Positions 22,256-32,806 of a stretch of DNA of 64,000 nt are shown in pieces (positions within the stretch are counted from its first letter, which is position 1; the number at the start of each line of letters is the position of its first letter). Where the stretch lies: positions 1,302,001 to 1,366,000 of the forward strand of contig JAEILZ010000004.1 of assembly GCA_018873225.1 (NCBI GenBank). The letters are read 5' to 3'. A program made the translations under genes and the position numbers. The DNA is from [Phialemoniopsis] sp. UDSM-2020 (Eukaryota; Ascomycota; Sordariomycetes; Thyridiales; Thyridiaceae). A model generated the notes under the pieces. It did no database searches. It was not told the DNA's origin and saw only the letters and a list, made by a program, of their open reading frames with translations.

Positions 22256-23340
22256 CCCGGAATGGGCAGAAGCCCCGATAGCTGGGGGTTCCGCGCGTAT
22301 GGAGTTGCGATGGCCCAAGTCGTTCAATTACTGCGTGTGCGGCTCCGTGGTGTCGTGACTTGAGCACATGATCCTCACCGAGACTGATAAAGAACACGCC
22401 TATATCGTGGTTATGCGCAGTCCACTAACCGGGAAAACAGGGCGAAGGCATGTAGAGCGCAGCAGTCAATGATTAAAAGTGTACGGAGTCCTTCATCCGT
22501 GTTTGCTGCAGCTGTGGGATTTGTCGACTTGAAATGGACAGATTCAAGCTTCGGGGACGGTATGGTTGAGCACATGCAGTCAAGGGCACACGAGCCAGAT
22601 TTACCGTCACTCAAGCCGGCTGCCTGCCATGCAAGTTGAGACAGGGGCGTCGCGGCGCGCTAGGATGTCTAGGGATTACGTCGAGTCTTCCAAATGTTCC
22701 CAGGGTTGGTTGCATGCAGCATCGAAATGAATGATCCCTGTAGATCCTGGTACTGCCAAATATAACTCGACTTGATGCAGGCGTGCGGATGCGTGGCCTG
22801 ATCAGGTACCAGGCTAGTGCAGTGTACGCCAAGTCCCCACACGAGCCACTATGACGGGCACCGGAGCACGGAGCTTACAGCAGGTGAGGACAGCTATGGC
22901 GTTTCTGGACCAGCGCTACGGCTCGCTGTTTCTTGGACCCCCCAGCAAGGGCCTTGATCCATCATTGATCCTCAAAGGAGAGAGACAGAACGATCTAGTG
23001 CTGGTGTAATTTCATCATCTGCGAAACTTTTCCAAAACCTCTTCGCCTCATATCCCCTGGGTAATCCTAGGCCATCGCACTGACTTCCTTCATTCTTCTT
23101 CTTCGTGAAGCGTGCGTTGTAAATGGCGAATTAATCTTTTGAGTCCTTGTGTACACGTAAGTTTTCTACTCCCTGCTGCGTCTCTGGCGCATCTTGTCTT
23201 GCAAGGCCAATGCTCCGGACCTGCCGTCCCCTGCCCCTTTCGCGCTGCGATCCAACTAACGCATGTCTTATCAGTAGCTTTTGTCTTCTTGTTTTCTCTA
23301 TTGATTACACCACGACTCTACATCGGAAGTGCATCACAGC
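22256..23340. other. divergent promoter region of NEO1 and SEC16
   Basis: About 1.1 kb between two 5' ends. Nothing coding was recognised apart from a possible upstream NEO1 exon and the SEC16 leader. Confidence 0.5.
23157..23274 (+). other. probable intron in the SEC16 5' leader
   Basis: A GTAAGT donor at 23157, an AACTAAC branch-like site near 23253-23259 and a TTATCAG acceptor ending at 23274 lie 66 bases before the SEC16 start. The upstream ATGs that this would remove or retain could affect translation. Seen as splice signals only. Confidence 0.5.
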
Positions 23341-26300
23341 ATGTCTTCGGACGTGCCCTCTGCGGCATGGCATCCTGCCTTGATGCCCCATACACCTGCC
23401 GATCTTGTACGAGCCACAGACATATCGACAACTGAAGAGGTCGATGTACCCACGATTCCCGCGGAAGCAATCACGAATGGCATTGCGCAAGAATCAGAAA
23501 CGAAACCTGACGTCGATGATGGACAAGCACCTGAACAACACCAGAAACCGGCCGGCGAAGATTGGTTCCCCGAGTACGAGTCCGCAAGCCCTTGGCTCGA
23601 TCAGCCCTCTGATCAGGCGGCTCCCTTGAGCGAGACCACTGCTGAGGCGCCCGCGGAACAGGAGCAGGATGTAGAAGACGAGGTCTTTACCTCTTCTACT
23701 GCAGCGAAACATGCCAGCACCATCTCGTTCGCACGAACCGTCTCACATGATGTCAACTTCGACGGCGACGACGAGGACCCGGAATGGAATCTGTCCAGGA
23801 CGGATACCGATCCTTTCAAATTCATGCCTCCCTTCGATCGCACGAACTCGTTCCCTCCTGTCCCTCCAGCTGCTCAGGAACCCGTCAGCGACGTACATCA
23901 CTCTCTGCCTTCAACTCAGGCAGAGGATCTGATGAATGAGATTGAGGAGGATGTGGCACTCTCGCAGGGATCGCCACAACAAGCAGACCACGTTTCACAG
24001 TATACCGGCGCGGGAGCTGATCAATCGGGAGCAGGCTATCCAGAGGCTCAGCATAGTCTTGGTGGTGACCTCGAAGACCATGCCGAGGATCCGTCCGATG
24101 CTCGCTATACTGAGGGTCTTCCTCTGATCTCACAGGAAGCTGATACTGCTGACGCACCAATCGAAGGCGCAGCTCATGGCGATCCTTTTGCAGAGGTCAA
24201 TGGTGCTGAAGAAGATGACTTCTTCAACAATATTGGCGCTGGAGAGGAGTCGATTGCTGACGCAGAAATCCCCGAGGCCCAGCCACTTGAGCGGAAGTCG
24301 ACAATGCAGGTCATTGACTCTATGAACTTTGAGGCCCCAGGCAGGCACGACACGGGTTTGGAAGACATGACAGAGGAAACCGAGCCAGTGGATGATGAAG
24401 TGCATATCAATGCTACACCGGGTGCTGAGACTGCAGAGCATGCCCCTGTAGCAACGGAGGAAGCCCCTGAAGGCGGCGATCTTGCCGCCAAATGGGCTGC
24501 TGCTTTTGCTGGTGATGATGATGAAGACGACTTTCTTCTCGAAGAGAACTCTGCGGAGCCGAAGGCACTTGATCCTGCTGCGTTCTTTGGAGACGACGAG
24601 GAGGGCTTCCTTGACGACACCGAGGACCAACAACCTGCAGCTTCTCTGGCCGGAGTACCAAGCACGCCGAACAACACAGCTGCACCAACAGGATCTCGCT
24701 ACGTTCCCACCGGCGCCGCACCCACGCCGTCTCAAGCGCCAAACTCTTATTACCCCAACACCGCGGCGCAGATAATACAACCGTCTACGCCTTTTGGATA
24801 TGGTGCCCCGTCACCAGCATCTCCGGCGTTTCCCGCGGCCGGCTATCAAACAGCAGATGCTGCTCGCCCAGAGCCCAACAAAGCGCAGAGTTTCGCCGAT
24901 AAGTCCAAGGGAGGTTACCATTCGCCGTATGACCTGCCAATGGATGTCGTGAAACCTAGGAAGCGCCAGAGCATGCAGCATCTGTCTGGTGCTCCAGTCA
25001 ATGCTGCACCGCCTCCAATGGCACCTCCACCCAGAAGCTCTAGCATGCAGAGTCCAACTCGCGCCTTCTCTTCCAATTCCATGTCACCTCCGGGCTCAAG
25101 CCATGGCGGACAACCTCCTGTGGGTTCCCGCCCTTCGGCAGATGCGAAGAAGCACAAGGAAAGCTTTTTCGAGGAGTTGCCAATGTCGTCGAAACCGCGA
25201 CCTGCATCTCGGCATAGCCATACAAGCCAGCCTTCACCAGCTCTCAGCAGCCCATATGGCAATCTTCCATCCCCAGCTCAAGGACCACCTCAACAATTAC
25301 ATCAGCTCCAGCCCAGTCCTCTAGAGCCTCCTCTGATTTCGCCGCCTCCGCCTCAGCAGGTACATAATCAAGCCCCTGGATCACATCTTGTCCCTCCTGA
25401 GCGAGTCAGCCCCTACGCACCTCTTCAACCCGGCAGTAGCGCACAGCCGAACATCCCACCCGTTGCGAGCAACACAAGATATTCCCCGGCACCTCCGCCT
25501 CTCACCCATGCCCATACTACGCCTTCTGCTCCACCTTCGAGCCGTTATTCACCGGCGCCTTCTTCACGAGCTACCTCGGGCGGCTACGGTGCTGCTCCTC
25601 CCTCTATTCTTCCCCATCAACCCCGGACATCCAGCCCTCTGGCACATTTCGAGATTTCTAGCGACCGGGCATCGCGGCCTCTGCACACTAGCCACAGTGA
25701 TAGCCATGTTGAGCAGCGGCGTAGCAGCTCGTCAATGTACGAGTCTAGGCTGAATCGAGTACCCTCGCTTCCGCCAACACGTGAAGTTGACGAGGAAGAT
25801 CCTGGTCGTCGACCCACTGGTCAGAACGGGCCTCCTCAACAGCAGACGATGCCATATATGCCGCGACACACGCCGCCTCCTCAAGTGCCAAACTCACAAG
25901 CTACACTCTCACCCCCGAAGCGTATGTCCAGTTACACGCCTCAACCACAGCCGTCCTACGGTGCCCAGCAACCTGAATTTGCCCCACCACCTCGATCGCA
26001 GACCCAGTCTCCGGGTTCGCTGTATGGCAACCGTACAGGTGGCAAGCAGTCCGAACCAGTGCCGCGTCCTTCATCAGTTCATGATCCAACATCTCCGCGA
26101 AGCAGTGTTCCACCTCTCGCTTCGGAGGTTACCCCTGTGAGCACGAGGCCAAGTAGACCTCGCGGCTTCTCGCAAAACCTCAATATGGTGCCTCCTACCG
26201 ATGGCCGCGAGCATGATCCTTTACAGAGATGGAAGGGGTGCCCGATCATCTCGTGGGGCGTTGGAGGTGCGCTGGTAACATCGTTTCCGAAAGACATTCC

Positions 26301-29300
26301 TCGTTATGGTATGAATCACGCATTGCCCATGATCATTCGGAGCCCTGGACAGGTCAAAGTGAAAAGTATCAAGGAGATCGAGCCGCTGGAGGAACGGCTT
26401 ACCAAGTTCCCCGGGCCACTCAAGGGCAAGTCGAAGAAGAAAGAGGTTCTGGGCTGGTTGAGTGCTGGCATTGAAACGTTAGAGCGAAGCGCCCCACGTC
26501 CAGGTTTTCAGTCGTACCAGTCTCATGAAGACAAGCGCGCCGCGGAGCGTATTCTGCTTTGGAAGGTTCTCCGCCTATTGGTCGAGTTCGATGGAACTCT
26601 GGAAGGCAGCCCGGCGGTCGAAAAGGCTGTGCGTGACGTACTCGTTCCTTCAAGCGACGTCGTGGATGTCACTGCCACGTACCATGCTGGTATCAATGGC
26701 AGTGGCGCTACGCATTCTGCTCTCACTCAAATGACTCCCGACGCTGTCGACTCGTCAGCCATGGAGCAGATCCGAACCAGTCTCCTTGCAGGTGACCGGG
26801 AGAAGGCTGTCTGGGATGCTGCTGATAAGCGATTGTGGGGACATGCATTCCTCATTGCCAGCTCGGCTTCTCAAGAGCTTTACAAGAAGGTGACGCAAGA
26901 GTTTGTGCGCAAAGAGATCAACTATCCGGGTCACCAGAATGAGTCCATCGGGGCTCTTTACGAAGTTCTTTCTGGAAACCACGAGGAATGTGTCGACGAG
27001 CTGGTCCCAGTTCACGCTCGTGCTGGCTTGCAGCTGATGGCGACCAATCCCACTTCGGCCACATCGAAAGACTCTCTGGATGGTCTTGACAAGTGGCGTG
27101 AAACTCTGGGTCTAGTCATGAGCAACAGGAGTCCCAACGACACAGGTGCTTTGTGTGCGATGGGTACTCTCCTGTCAGGTTACGGTCGTGCAGAAGCCGC
27201 GCATATTTGTTTCCTCTTCGCCCGTGATGTCTCTGTGTTTGGTGGATTGGATGATCCCCAGGCGAACTTCGTGCTAGTTGGGTCCGACCACAGGAGACAG
27301 GTCGACCAATTTGCGAAGGAGATCGAGCCTCTCCTCCTCAGCGAGGTGTACGAGTATGGTCTTTCTCTGGCTGGTGGCCTGAATGCCGCCACAGGCAACC
27401 CACACCTGGCAGCCTACAAACTACAACACGCTATCTCACTGGCGGAGTATGGCTTCAGAGATAAGGCTTTGCAGTATTGCGATGCTATCATGAATTCCAT
27501 TACCGCCCAGACGAGGCGCTCGGCTTACCACCACGCCGTTCTGGAGGGTGCCGTGGAAGACCTCTACAAGAGACTTAAGCAAGCGCCCAAGGGCGAGTCA
27601 AACTCCTGGATCCCAAAGCCGAGCATGAATAAGGTATCTGACTCGATGTGGAACCGCTTCAACAAGTTTGTTGCTGGTGACGAGGCAGAAGGGGCCGCAG
27701 GTGGCACGACTGGGGAAGGCATGGAGTCAGGTCCGTTTGCACGGATCCCCGGCGGAACGCCTACTATTAGTCGGCCAGCTTCCTCGGCCGGTGCTACAGG
27801 CATGGAAATGTTCGGCACTCAGGCTCAAAACAATGCCAACCCGTACGCGGCCGCCCAGTCAAGCGCCCCTGTGGCGCCTCCTCCGGCCCCTACGAGAGCC
27901 GGTTCTCGGTATGCTCCGTCTACGGGCCCAGCTCCTGCCACTCACGAGCCTGGCTCAGCATACACGCCGGCTGGTAGGTCATCGATGGAACGGTCATCGG
28001 GCGAGTACAACCGAAGCTCATATGAACTGCCTCGCCGTTCAGGAGAGTACAGCCCTGGCTATGCCGCCCCGAATGGCAGTGTGCCATCGCCAGGCTACCC
28101 CCAGCAGCCAGCACAAGCCCCTCAGCACTCACCCTATGCACCTTCAACACAGCCGGATGCGCCCGCACAACAGCAAGTCCAGCCAGAGTACCCTAGCTAC
28201 AACGCTGATTCGGCCACGAACGGATCTCCTTACGCACCTGCCCCCATGGTGGAGGTCAGCCCTGCCAAGGTAGAGGAGGACAAGCCAGTGGACACAGGCT
28301 ACCAACCACCATCGTACGGCTACGAACCCCCATCAATGAATGCCTCGTATGAGCCGCCGTCTCTTGTAACCAACGAGCAGCAGCCTGAAGCCGCGGCCAC
28401 GTCTGGCGGATATGAGCCCCCTTCATTCCAACCTTATGGCTACGAACCTCCATCTTACAACCCCGAGCCTGACGCTGCTTCTGACGACGAGGACAAATCT
28501 AAGAAGCCCAAGAAGAGTTTCATGGACGATGACGAGGATGATATCCCTGCCCTCAAACCTCAGGAGAAGTCCAAGGAGGAGAAGGATCGAGAGAACGCCG
28601 AGCTGTTCCGCAAAGTGGCCGAAGAGGACGGTAAGATAATACAATCTCATTACATAGACTTCATGGACACCATACTAATACATTCCTTTTTCACAGCCAA
28701 ACGCGCCGAGGCCGAGAAAGCAGCAAAGGGAAAGAAGGGCTGGGGCATCACTTCGTGGTGGGGCAGCAGCGGCGTCAAGAAGGAGACGTCACCGTCGCCA
28801 GACCCCAACAAGCCGATTCGCGCCAACCTCGGCGAGAAGAGCAGCTTCTACTTTGACCCGGAAATCAAGCGCTGGGTCAACAAGAACGCGCCGGCAGAGG
28901 ACAACGCCGCCAAGAAGGCTACTCCGCCGCCCCCACGGTCGGCACCGCGGTCCGCCACCAACACGCCACCACCTCCGGGCGCAGGACCGCCACCAGCGGC
29001 CAGCGCGCCGCCTATGGGTCCCTCCGGCCTGCCGCCCTCGGCGTCTGTGCCTAACCTCGCTGGCACGCTGCCGCCCAGGAGTAGTGGCAGCGACGGCAGC
29101 GGAGGACCGCCTCCACCTGGCGGGCCTGTCGCCATGCTGCGGTCGGGCTCGAGCGGTGGTGGTGCCACACCTCCGCCTAGCCGACCGGCTACGAGCATGA
29201 GCAACGCCAGCAGCATTGACGACCTGCTCAGTGCGGCCGGGCCGAGGAAGCCTGGCGCCAAGAAGGGCCGGAAGTCGGGCCGTTACGTTGACGTTATGGC

Positions 29301-29307
29301 CAAGTAA
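23341..29307 (+). CDS. SEC16: COPII coat assembly protein Sec16
   Basis: Exons 23341..28630 and 28697..29307 give 1966 aa. The 66-nt intron (GTAAGA donor, ACTAAT branch site, TTCACAG acceptor) is in frame and has no stop. Layout: a long acidic N-terminal region, Pro/Ser-rich linkers, the Sec16 central conserved domain from about residue 955 to 1420 (beginning GREHDPLQRWKGCPIISWG), a second Pro-rich stretch, several YEPPS repeats coded at about 28300-28460, a charged helix with GKKGWGITSWWG, and a Gly/Pro-rich tail. Sec16 is the scaffold of ER exit sites: the central domain binds Sec13 and the tail contacts Sec23. The start is the second of two near ATGs (the other is 23329); both give the same frame. 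Confidence 0.93.
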   Translation: MSSDVPSAAWHPALMPHTPADLVRATDISTTEEVDVPTIPAEAITNGIAQESETKPDVDDGQAPEQHQKPAGEDWFPEYESASPWLDQPSDQAAPLSETTAEAPAEQEQDVEDEVFTSSTAAKHASTISFARTVSHDVNFDGDDEDPEWNLSRTDTDPFKFMPPFDRTNSFPPVPPAAQEPVSDVHHSLPSTQAEDLMNEIEEDVALSQGSPQQADHVSQYTGAGADQSGAGYPEAQHSLGGDLEDHAEDPSDARYTEGLPLISQEADTADAPIEGAAHGDPFAEVNGAEEDDFFNNIGAGEESIADAEIPEAQPLERKSTMQVIDSMNFEAPGRHDTGLEDMTEETEPVDDEVHINATPGAETAEHAPVATEEAPEGGDLAAKWAAAFAGDDDEDDFLLEENSAEPKALDPAAFFGDDEEGFLDDTEDQQPAASLAGVPSTPNNTAAPTGSRYVPTGAAPTPSQAPNSYYPNTAAQIIQPSTPFGYGAPSPASPAFPAAGYQTADAARPEPNKAQSFADKSKGGYHSPYDLPMDVVKPRKRQSMQHLSGAPVNAAPPPMAPPPRSSSMQSPTRAFSSNSMSPPGSSHGGQPPVGSRPSADAKKHKESFFEELPMSSKPRPASRHSHTSQPSPALSSPYGNLPSPAQGPPQQLHQLQPSPLEPPLISPPPPQQVHNQAPGSHLVPPERVSPYAPLQPGSSAQPNIPPVASNTRYSPAPPPLTHAHTTPSAPPSSRYSPAPSSRATSGGYGAAPPSILPHQPRTSSPLAHFEISSDRASRPLHTSHSDSHVEQRRSSSSMYESRLNRVPSLPPTREVDEEDPGRRPTGQNGPPQQQTMPYMPRHTPPPQVPNSQATLSPPKRMSSYTPQPQPSYGAQQPEFAPPPRSQTQSPGSLYGNRTGGKQSEPVPRPSSVHDPTSPRSSVPPLASEVTPVSTRPSRPRGFSQNLNMVPPTDGREHDPLQRWKGCPIISWGVGGALVTSFPKDIPRYGMNHALPMIIRSPGQVKVKSIKEIEPLEERLTKFPGPLKGKSKKKEVLGWLSAGIETLERSAPRPGFQSYQSHEDKRAAERILLWKVLRLLVEFDGTLEGSPAVEKAVRDVLVPSSDVVDVTATYHAGINGSGATHSALTQMTPDAVDSSAMEQIRTSLLAGDREKAVWDAADKRLWGHAFLIASSASQELYKKVTQEFVRKEINYPGHQNESIGALYEVLSGNHEECVDELVPVHARAGLQLMATNPTSATSKDSLDGLDKWRETLGLVMSNRSPNDTGALCAMGTLLSGYGRAEAAHICFLFARDVSVFGGLDDPQANFVLVGSDHRRQVDQFAKEIEPLLLSEVYEYGLSLAGGLNAATGNPHLAAYKLQHAISLAEYGFRDKALQYCDAIMNSITAQTRRSAYHHAVLEGAVEDLYKRLKQAPKGESNSWIPKPSMNKVSDSMWNRFNKFVAGDEAEGAAGGTTGEGMESGPFARIPGGTPTISRPASSAGATGMEMFGTQAQNNANPYAAAQSSAPVAPPPAPTRAGSRYAPSTGPAPATHEPGSAYTPAGRSSMERSSGEYNRSSYELPRRSGEYSPGYAAPNGSVPSPGYPQQPAQAPQHSPYAPSTQPDAPAQQQVQPEYPSYNADSATNGSPYAPAPMVEVSPAKVEEDKPVDTGYQPPSYGYEPPSMNASYEPPSLVTNEQQPEAAATSGGYEPPSFQPYGYEPPSYNPEPDAASDDEDKSKKPKKSFMDDDEDDIPALKPQEKSKEEKDRENAELFRKVAEEDGKIIQSHYIDFMDTILIHSFFTAKRAEAEKAAKGKKGWGITSWWGSSGVKKETSPSPDPNKPIRANLGEKSSFYFDPEIKRWVNKNAPAEDNAAKKATPPPPRSAPRSATNTPPPPGAGPPPAASAPPMGPSGLPPSASVPNLAGTLPPRSSGSDGSGGPPPPGGPVAMLRSGSSGGGATPPPSRPATSMSNASSIDDLLSAAGPRKPGAKKGRKSGRYVDVMAK

Positions 29308-29697
29308 GAGGGATGGGCATGCCCACTACGACATGGACGGAAACGATAGACAAACGAAAGGAGTTTGTGGTATTCATATTGAGGTTTCGGGTGAGGAAGA
29401 AAACGAGATGAATGTGTCGATGAGAGAAGGGCATGATATGCCTCTTGTCTTCTTTTTCCGGTTTCTTGTATCATAGAAAGGACGAACAACTTTATTATAA
29501 CCCTTAAGCATCATTGTAATATACGATATCCCCCCTGTCTTCTCATCAGAAGGGGTGCGACCTCTTTCAGACGCTCAAAACTCTATTGTACCATATGCCT
29601 AGCGAGATATACACGTGTCCAAGCTCATTTGGTTCTGCCATAACGCCAATATCCGTACATTCCACCAGGATTGCAAACGATGTCTTTTGAAGATTGG
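29308..29697. other. convergent 3' region
   Basis: About 0.4 kb between the stops of SEC16 and HUS1. It is A/T-rich around 29480-29530, in keeping with two polyadenylation zones. No other signal was seen. Confidence 0.5.
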
Positions 29698-30993
29698 TCA
29701 AGCGCTGAAAGACGAGACATAATACTAAGATTTCAAAGTTAGTATCACGGGGCTCTACGGACAGTCTCCTGCTCCCACTCACAGTAACGACACTATCGTC
29801 CGCCGCAGCGTCGTCGTACTGCGGGACGTAGACGTAGAGGATCAGGGCGTGGTCGTCGGCGAAGCAGGCGATGACCCTGCCCTCGAGGCGGCCGACGCTC
29901 AGGACGCGGCTCCAGTCCTTGCCGTCGACGCGCACCGTGGCCCACTTGTCCGGGCCGGCCTCGCGGAAGCGCGTGCTCGGGTGCTCCTCGAGCGGCATGG
30001 CGAGCTGCGCCGGGTCGAGCTCCGGGTTCTCGAGCGAGTCCCACACGCTCTCGATGTCGAGCGTGTCGGTCGCGATGCGCAGGCGCAGGCTGCCGTGCAT
30101 GTTGGCCGAGAGCTCGAGCTTGGGCGACGAGGCCGACGTCGACGCCGATGCGGTCCGGCCACCGGAGGCGCCGCCGCCGGAGCCCGAGGACGAGGTCGTC
30201 GAGGCGAGCTTGGTGAAGCGGTCCGAGATGGCCTTGAGCTGTAGTAAAGGTGGGAGCTGGATGTGCACGTCGGGCTCGCGGACCTTGGGCTGCATAATCG
30301 TCTCGACGGTCTCGGGGTGCAGGACGCGCACGGGAATGTCCTGCGTGATGACCTTTTCGTGCTCGCGCTTCATGGTCAGCTCGAGGGATTCTTGCTGGAA
30401 GACGCCGTCGTCGAAGGGGTCGTCGTTGTCGGGGTGCCCGCTGCTGAAACCACCTCCGCCCGGTCTGTTGTTGCAACCGCCGGCACCTCCAGGTTTCTCG
30501 TTTGTGTTTGTGTGGATGGTCATGCTGAGCATGGGAACGCCGTCGCGCTTGGTCAGGCGCAGGTTGGCCTCGGTGGCGTTGATGGCGGAGCGCAGGGCGC
30601 GCTGGAGGGGGCCTAGAGGCAGCTCGAGGTTGATCGTGTTGCCGTCCTCGGCGGACTGGATGTGGTAGTTGTCGAAGAGGACGTCCATGGACAGGGATCT
30701 GCGTCAGAGGGCACATCATGGTCAGCACAGGGACGGTAGCATCGATGGGCCAAGGAGGACTGCGCTCACGCCCAGACTTGGGACCCGGTGTCCGGGATGA
30801 CGGTGAAGCGTGCCGTCTCATCGTCTAGACGAACCCATGCGATCTTCTCCAGTGAGTTGAGTGCGGCAGTAAGTTCTATATTGGAAAGCAGTGTGTCAGT
30901 GTCTGGGGTCGCTCTTGCGGCTAGAGTACATATAGAATGTCGTTGCTAACTTGAAAAGGTGCGGACATTCTTCAGCTCCGTCTTGAACCGCAT
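29698..30993 (-). CDS. hus1: DNA-damage checkpoint clamp subunit Hus1
   Basis: Four exons, complement(30951..30993), (30770..30875), (29783..30698) and (29698..29724), give 363 aa. The introns are 75, 71 and 58 nt. The spliced start MRFKTELKNVRTFSKL and the segment KIAWVRLDDETARFTVIPD are clear Hus1 signatures. The last, 27-nt exon supplies TYYVSSFSA, the family-like C-terminus, and is invisible without splicing. A Gly/Ser-rich insertion near the middle is typical of low-complexity loops in fungal orthologues. Hus1 forms the PCNA-like 9-1-1 ring with Rad9 and Rad1, is loaded at DNA damage and activates the ATR-type kinase. Neighbouring genes are unrelated. Confidence 0.9.
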
Positions 30994-31554
30994 TTTGACT
31001 GATGTGTATACGCGTCGATCGACTTCATAGTCCCGACATTAAAGTTTGAACATGCGAATGACAAGTGTGCGTTGCGTTTCGCGTCGATGAGAAGTCGACT
31101 TTACAGGGCAGTGCGCGCGCGCAAAAGAAGCCGCGATGATGAATTGCTTTAATCAATGTCAAATGCAGGCTACCGAGTCCTCTGAAATAATGCGGGGTAT
31201 CCTAGTACATTTGGAGTAAGATCCCGCCTGAAACCCCGCTGATGCCGCTAGCCAGACCCTGTACAAGTAAAGCGTGCCTAAAAAGAATACCCCACCAGAC
31301 CTCGAGCTCCATGTCTCGCGATGTGCCAAAGCTACCCCAAGCAAGCTTTCTCAAGCTCGGCTATGCCCGTTATGACGAAATGTACCCGGATGGAGGGAGG
31401 GATTCGCGAGTTCTTGAAGGTGTTCAGATGGTGGATGTTCTGATATATCGGCCTTCTATAGATTGAAATCCTTTGATAGAGGTCGTCCTGATCCGGGTCA
31501 CTGGGCATGGGCCACAAATGGTATGAATACAAGTTGCGAGCCGTCCGCTGAGCA
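30994..31554. other. intergenic, no gene recognised
   Basis: About 0.56 kb between the HUS1 start and the 3' end of the RING gene (both minus strand). It should contain the HUS1 promoter. Short frames at 31159-31344 and 31242-31466 overlap each other and show no family features. Confidence 0.5.
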
Positions 31555-32157
31555 TCAAAAAGTATTAAAGATTACCGGCGGGGTTTCCGTCTCCGGCTCT
31601 TGCATTGACCACCATCGCGCAAAGCTGTAGATATTGACGTCTCTGAGCTGTTGCCAGTAGACATCTTCTGCTCTCTGCCTGCTGACGCCGTTTCTGGCGA
31701 AGCAGGCGGCCAACATCCGGAACCTGAGGCGGTCGCATACAAGTCTGGCGCTACACCAGAACCTCTTGTTGCAGTACTTGCATGGTGACTGCAGACTCCT
31801 GCCTCTCCAAGCCACCGCTGTCTTCTTCCGGGTAGGGAAGGGTATCCTCTTGTTTGGGTCCTTGTATGTCCCCGTCCGGGGTCCCCGGGCTAGCTTGGGG
31901 AGGACGGGATGCCCGCAGATATGGGCCATGTCGTGGCGGCAGACTGGGCAAACCGGCTTGTCTGTCATCCCAAACCACTTCTTGATGCACTGGGCCCCGA
32001 ACCAGTGACCGCACGGCAGGCTGGCCCATTGCTCCACGACGCCCGACGACGTCTCGTTGCCCACCGTGTCCTGGCAGATGGGACATATCGAGTCGTCTAG
32101 CACGGTGGCAGTCGCGGAGATTTTGTGGTAAGGACTACGGCCCTTTGATTTCCCCAT
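31555..32157 (-). CDS. small RING-finger protein, probable E3 ubiquitin ligase
   Basis: Single exon, 200 aa from MGKSKGRSPY; the frame is open upstream to 32421, but the ATG at 32157 follows a typical leader. A RING domain is visible: CPICQD, then CGHWFGAQCIKKWF, then CPVCRHD, giving the C3HC4/H2-type ligand order. The C-terminal half holds further Cys residues (PCKYCNKRFWC) and a basic helical region, but no second domain is recognised. By analogy it would act with an E2 enzyme in ubiquitin transfer; the target is unknown. It looks lineage-restricted, but this could not be tested. Confidence 0.75.
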   Translation of the reverse strand: MGKSKGRSPYHKISATATVLDDSICPICQDTVGNETSSGVVEQWASLPCGHWFGAQCIKKWFGMTDKPVCPVCRHDMAHICGHPVLPKLARGPRTGTYKDPNKRIPFPTRKKTAVAWRGRSLQSPCKYCNKRFWCSARLVCDRLRFRMLAACFARNGVSRQRAEDVYWQQLRDVNIYSFARWWSMQEPETETPPVIFNTF

Positions 32158-32806
32158 GGTCTCGTCCTTGGGAAGAGATGGTTGGGGAATTATCGAATGG
32201 GCCCGATGTTGGTGTCGAGGTTTGGATGATATCGGAGGGCAGCTGATTAGGGATGTAGGCAGCTGCCCACACGAGAGAGGGCACTGCCGTGGGGTTGTAG
32301 GACTACAGCTACCTCTCGCATGGGACTCACGCAAGTTTGAAGGAAACTGTTCGTGGTCCCAAGAAGAAGGCTTTCTTCGCCCTGATATATATATGACACC
32401 TATGAATTGCAAGGGGAGCACAGTGGGTTAGTTTTCCAGTCCCTTGGTGGCGTGCGCGTGAGGTCTAAAGAGCGCGTTTACTGGCTTTCGAAGCAGCTTA
32501 TTATGTCATCCGTGCCCAAGGTTGTCATGTCAGGCTGAACGCTCGTTGAAGAGACGTGATGGGCTACAAAGAACAAGTGCCAAAACAATGACAATACCAT
32601 GGTATTGGCTTTCACGGATCCGCGTGGACTCGGCACCAACCTGAGGACTACCTATAAGTCGGTAGGCATGTTCAAAGGGAGCAGCAATACAAACTCAAAC
32701 TGTACACGCTTCACAGATGTGATAAATGCCACGTATATGCCGATGTATTAGGAAGTGAAAAATGCATGGTCGCTTGCCCCTTTTTCGCAGAGTCGCACGA
32801 AGCTGG
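32158..32806. other. intergenic, no gene recognised
   Basis: About 0.65 kb between the RING gene start and the 3' end of the next minus-strand gene. It holds the RING promoter. Nothing else was recognised. Confidence 0.5.

Noticed and set aside
29793..30821. Arg/Pro-rich 342-aa minus-strand frame over the HUS1 locus, and plus-strand frames at 29849-30668
   Set aside because: These are shadows of the GC-rich HUS1 exon; only the Hus1 frame gives family motifs across all four exons.
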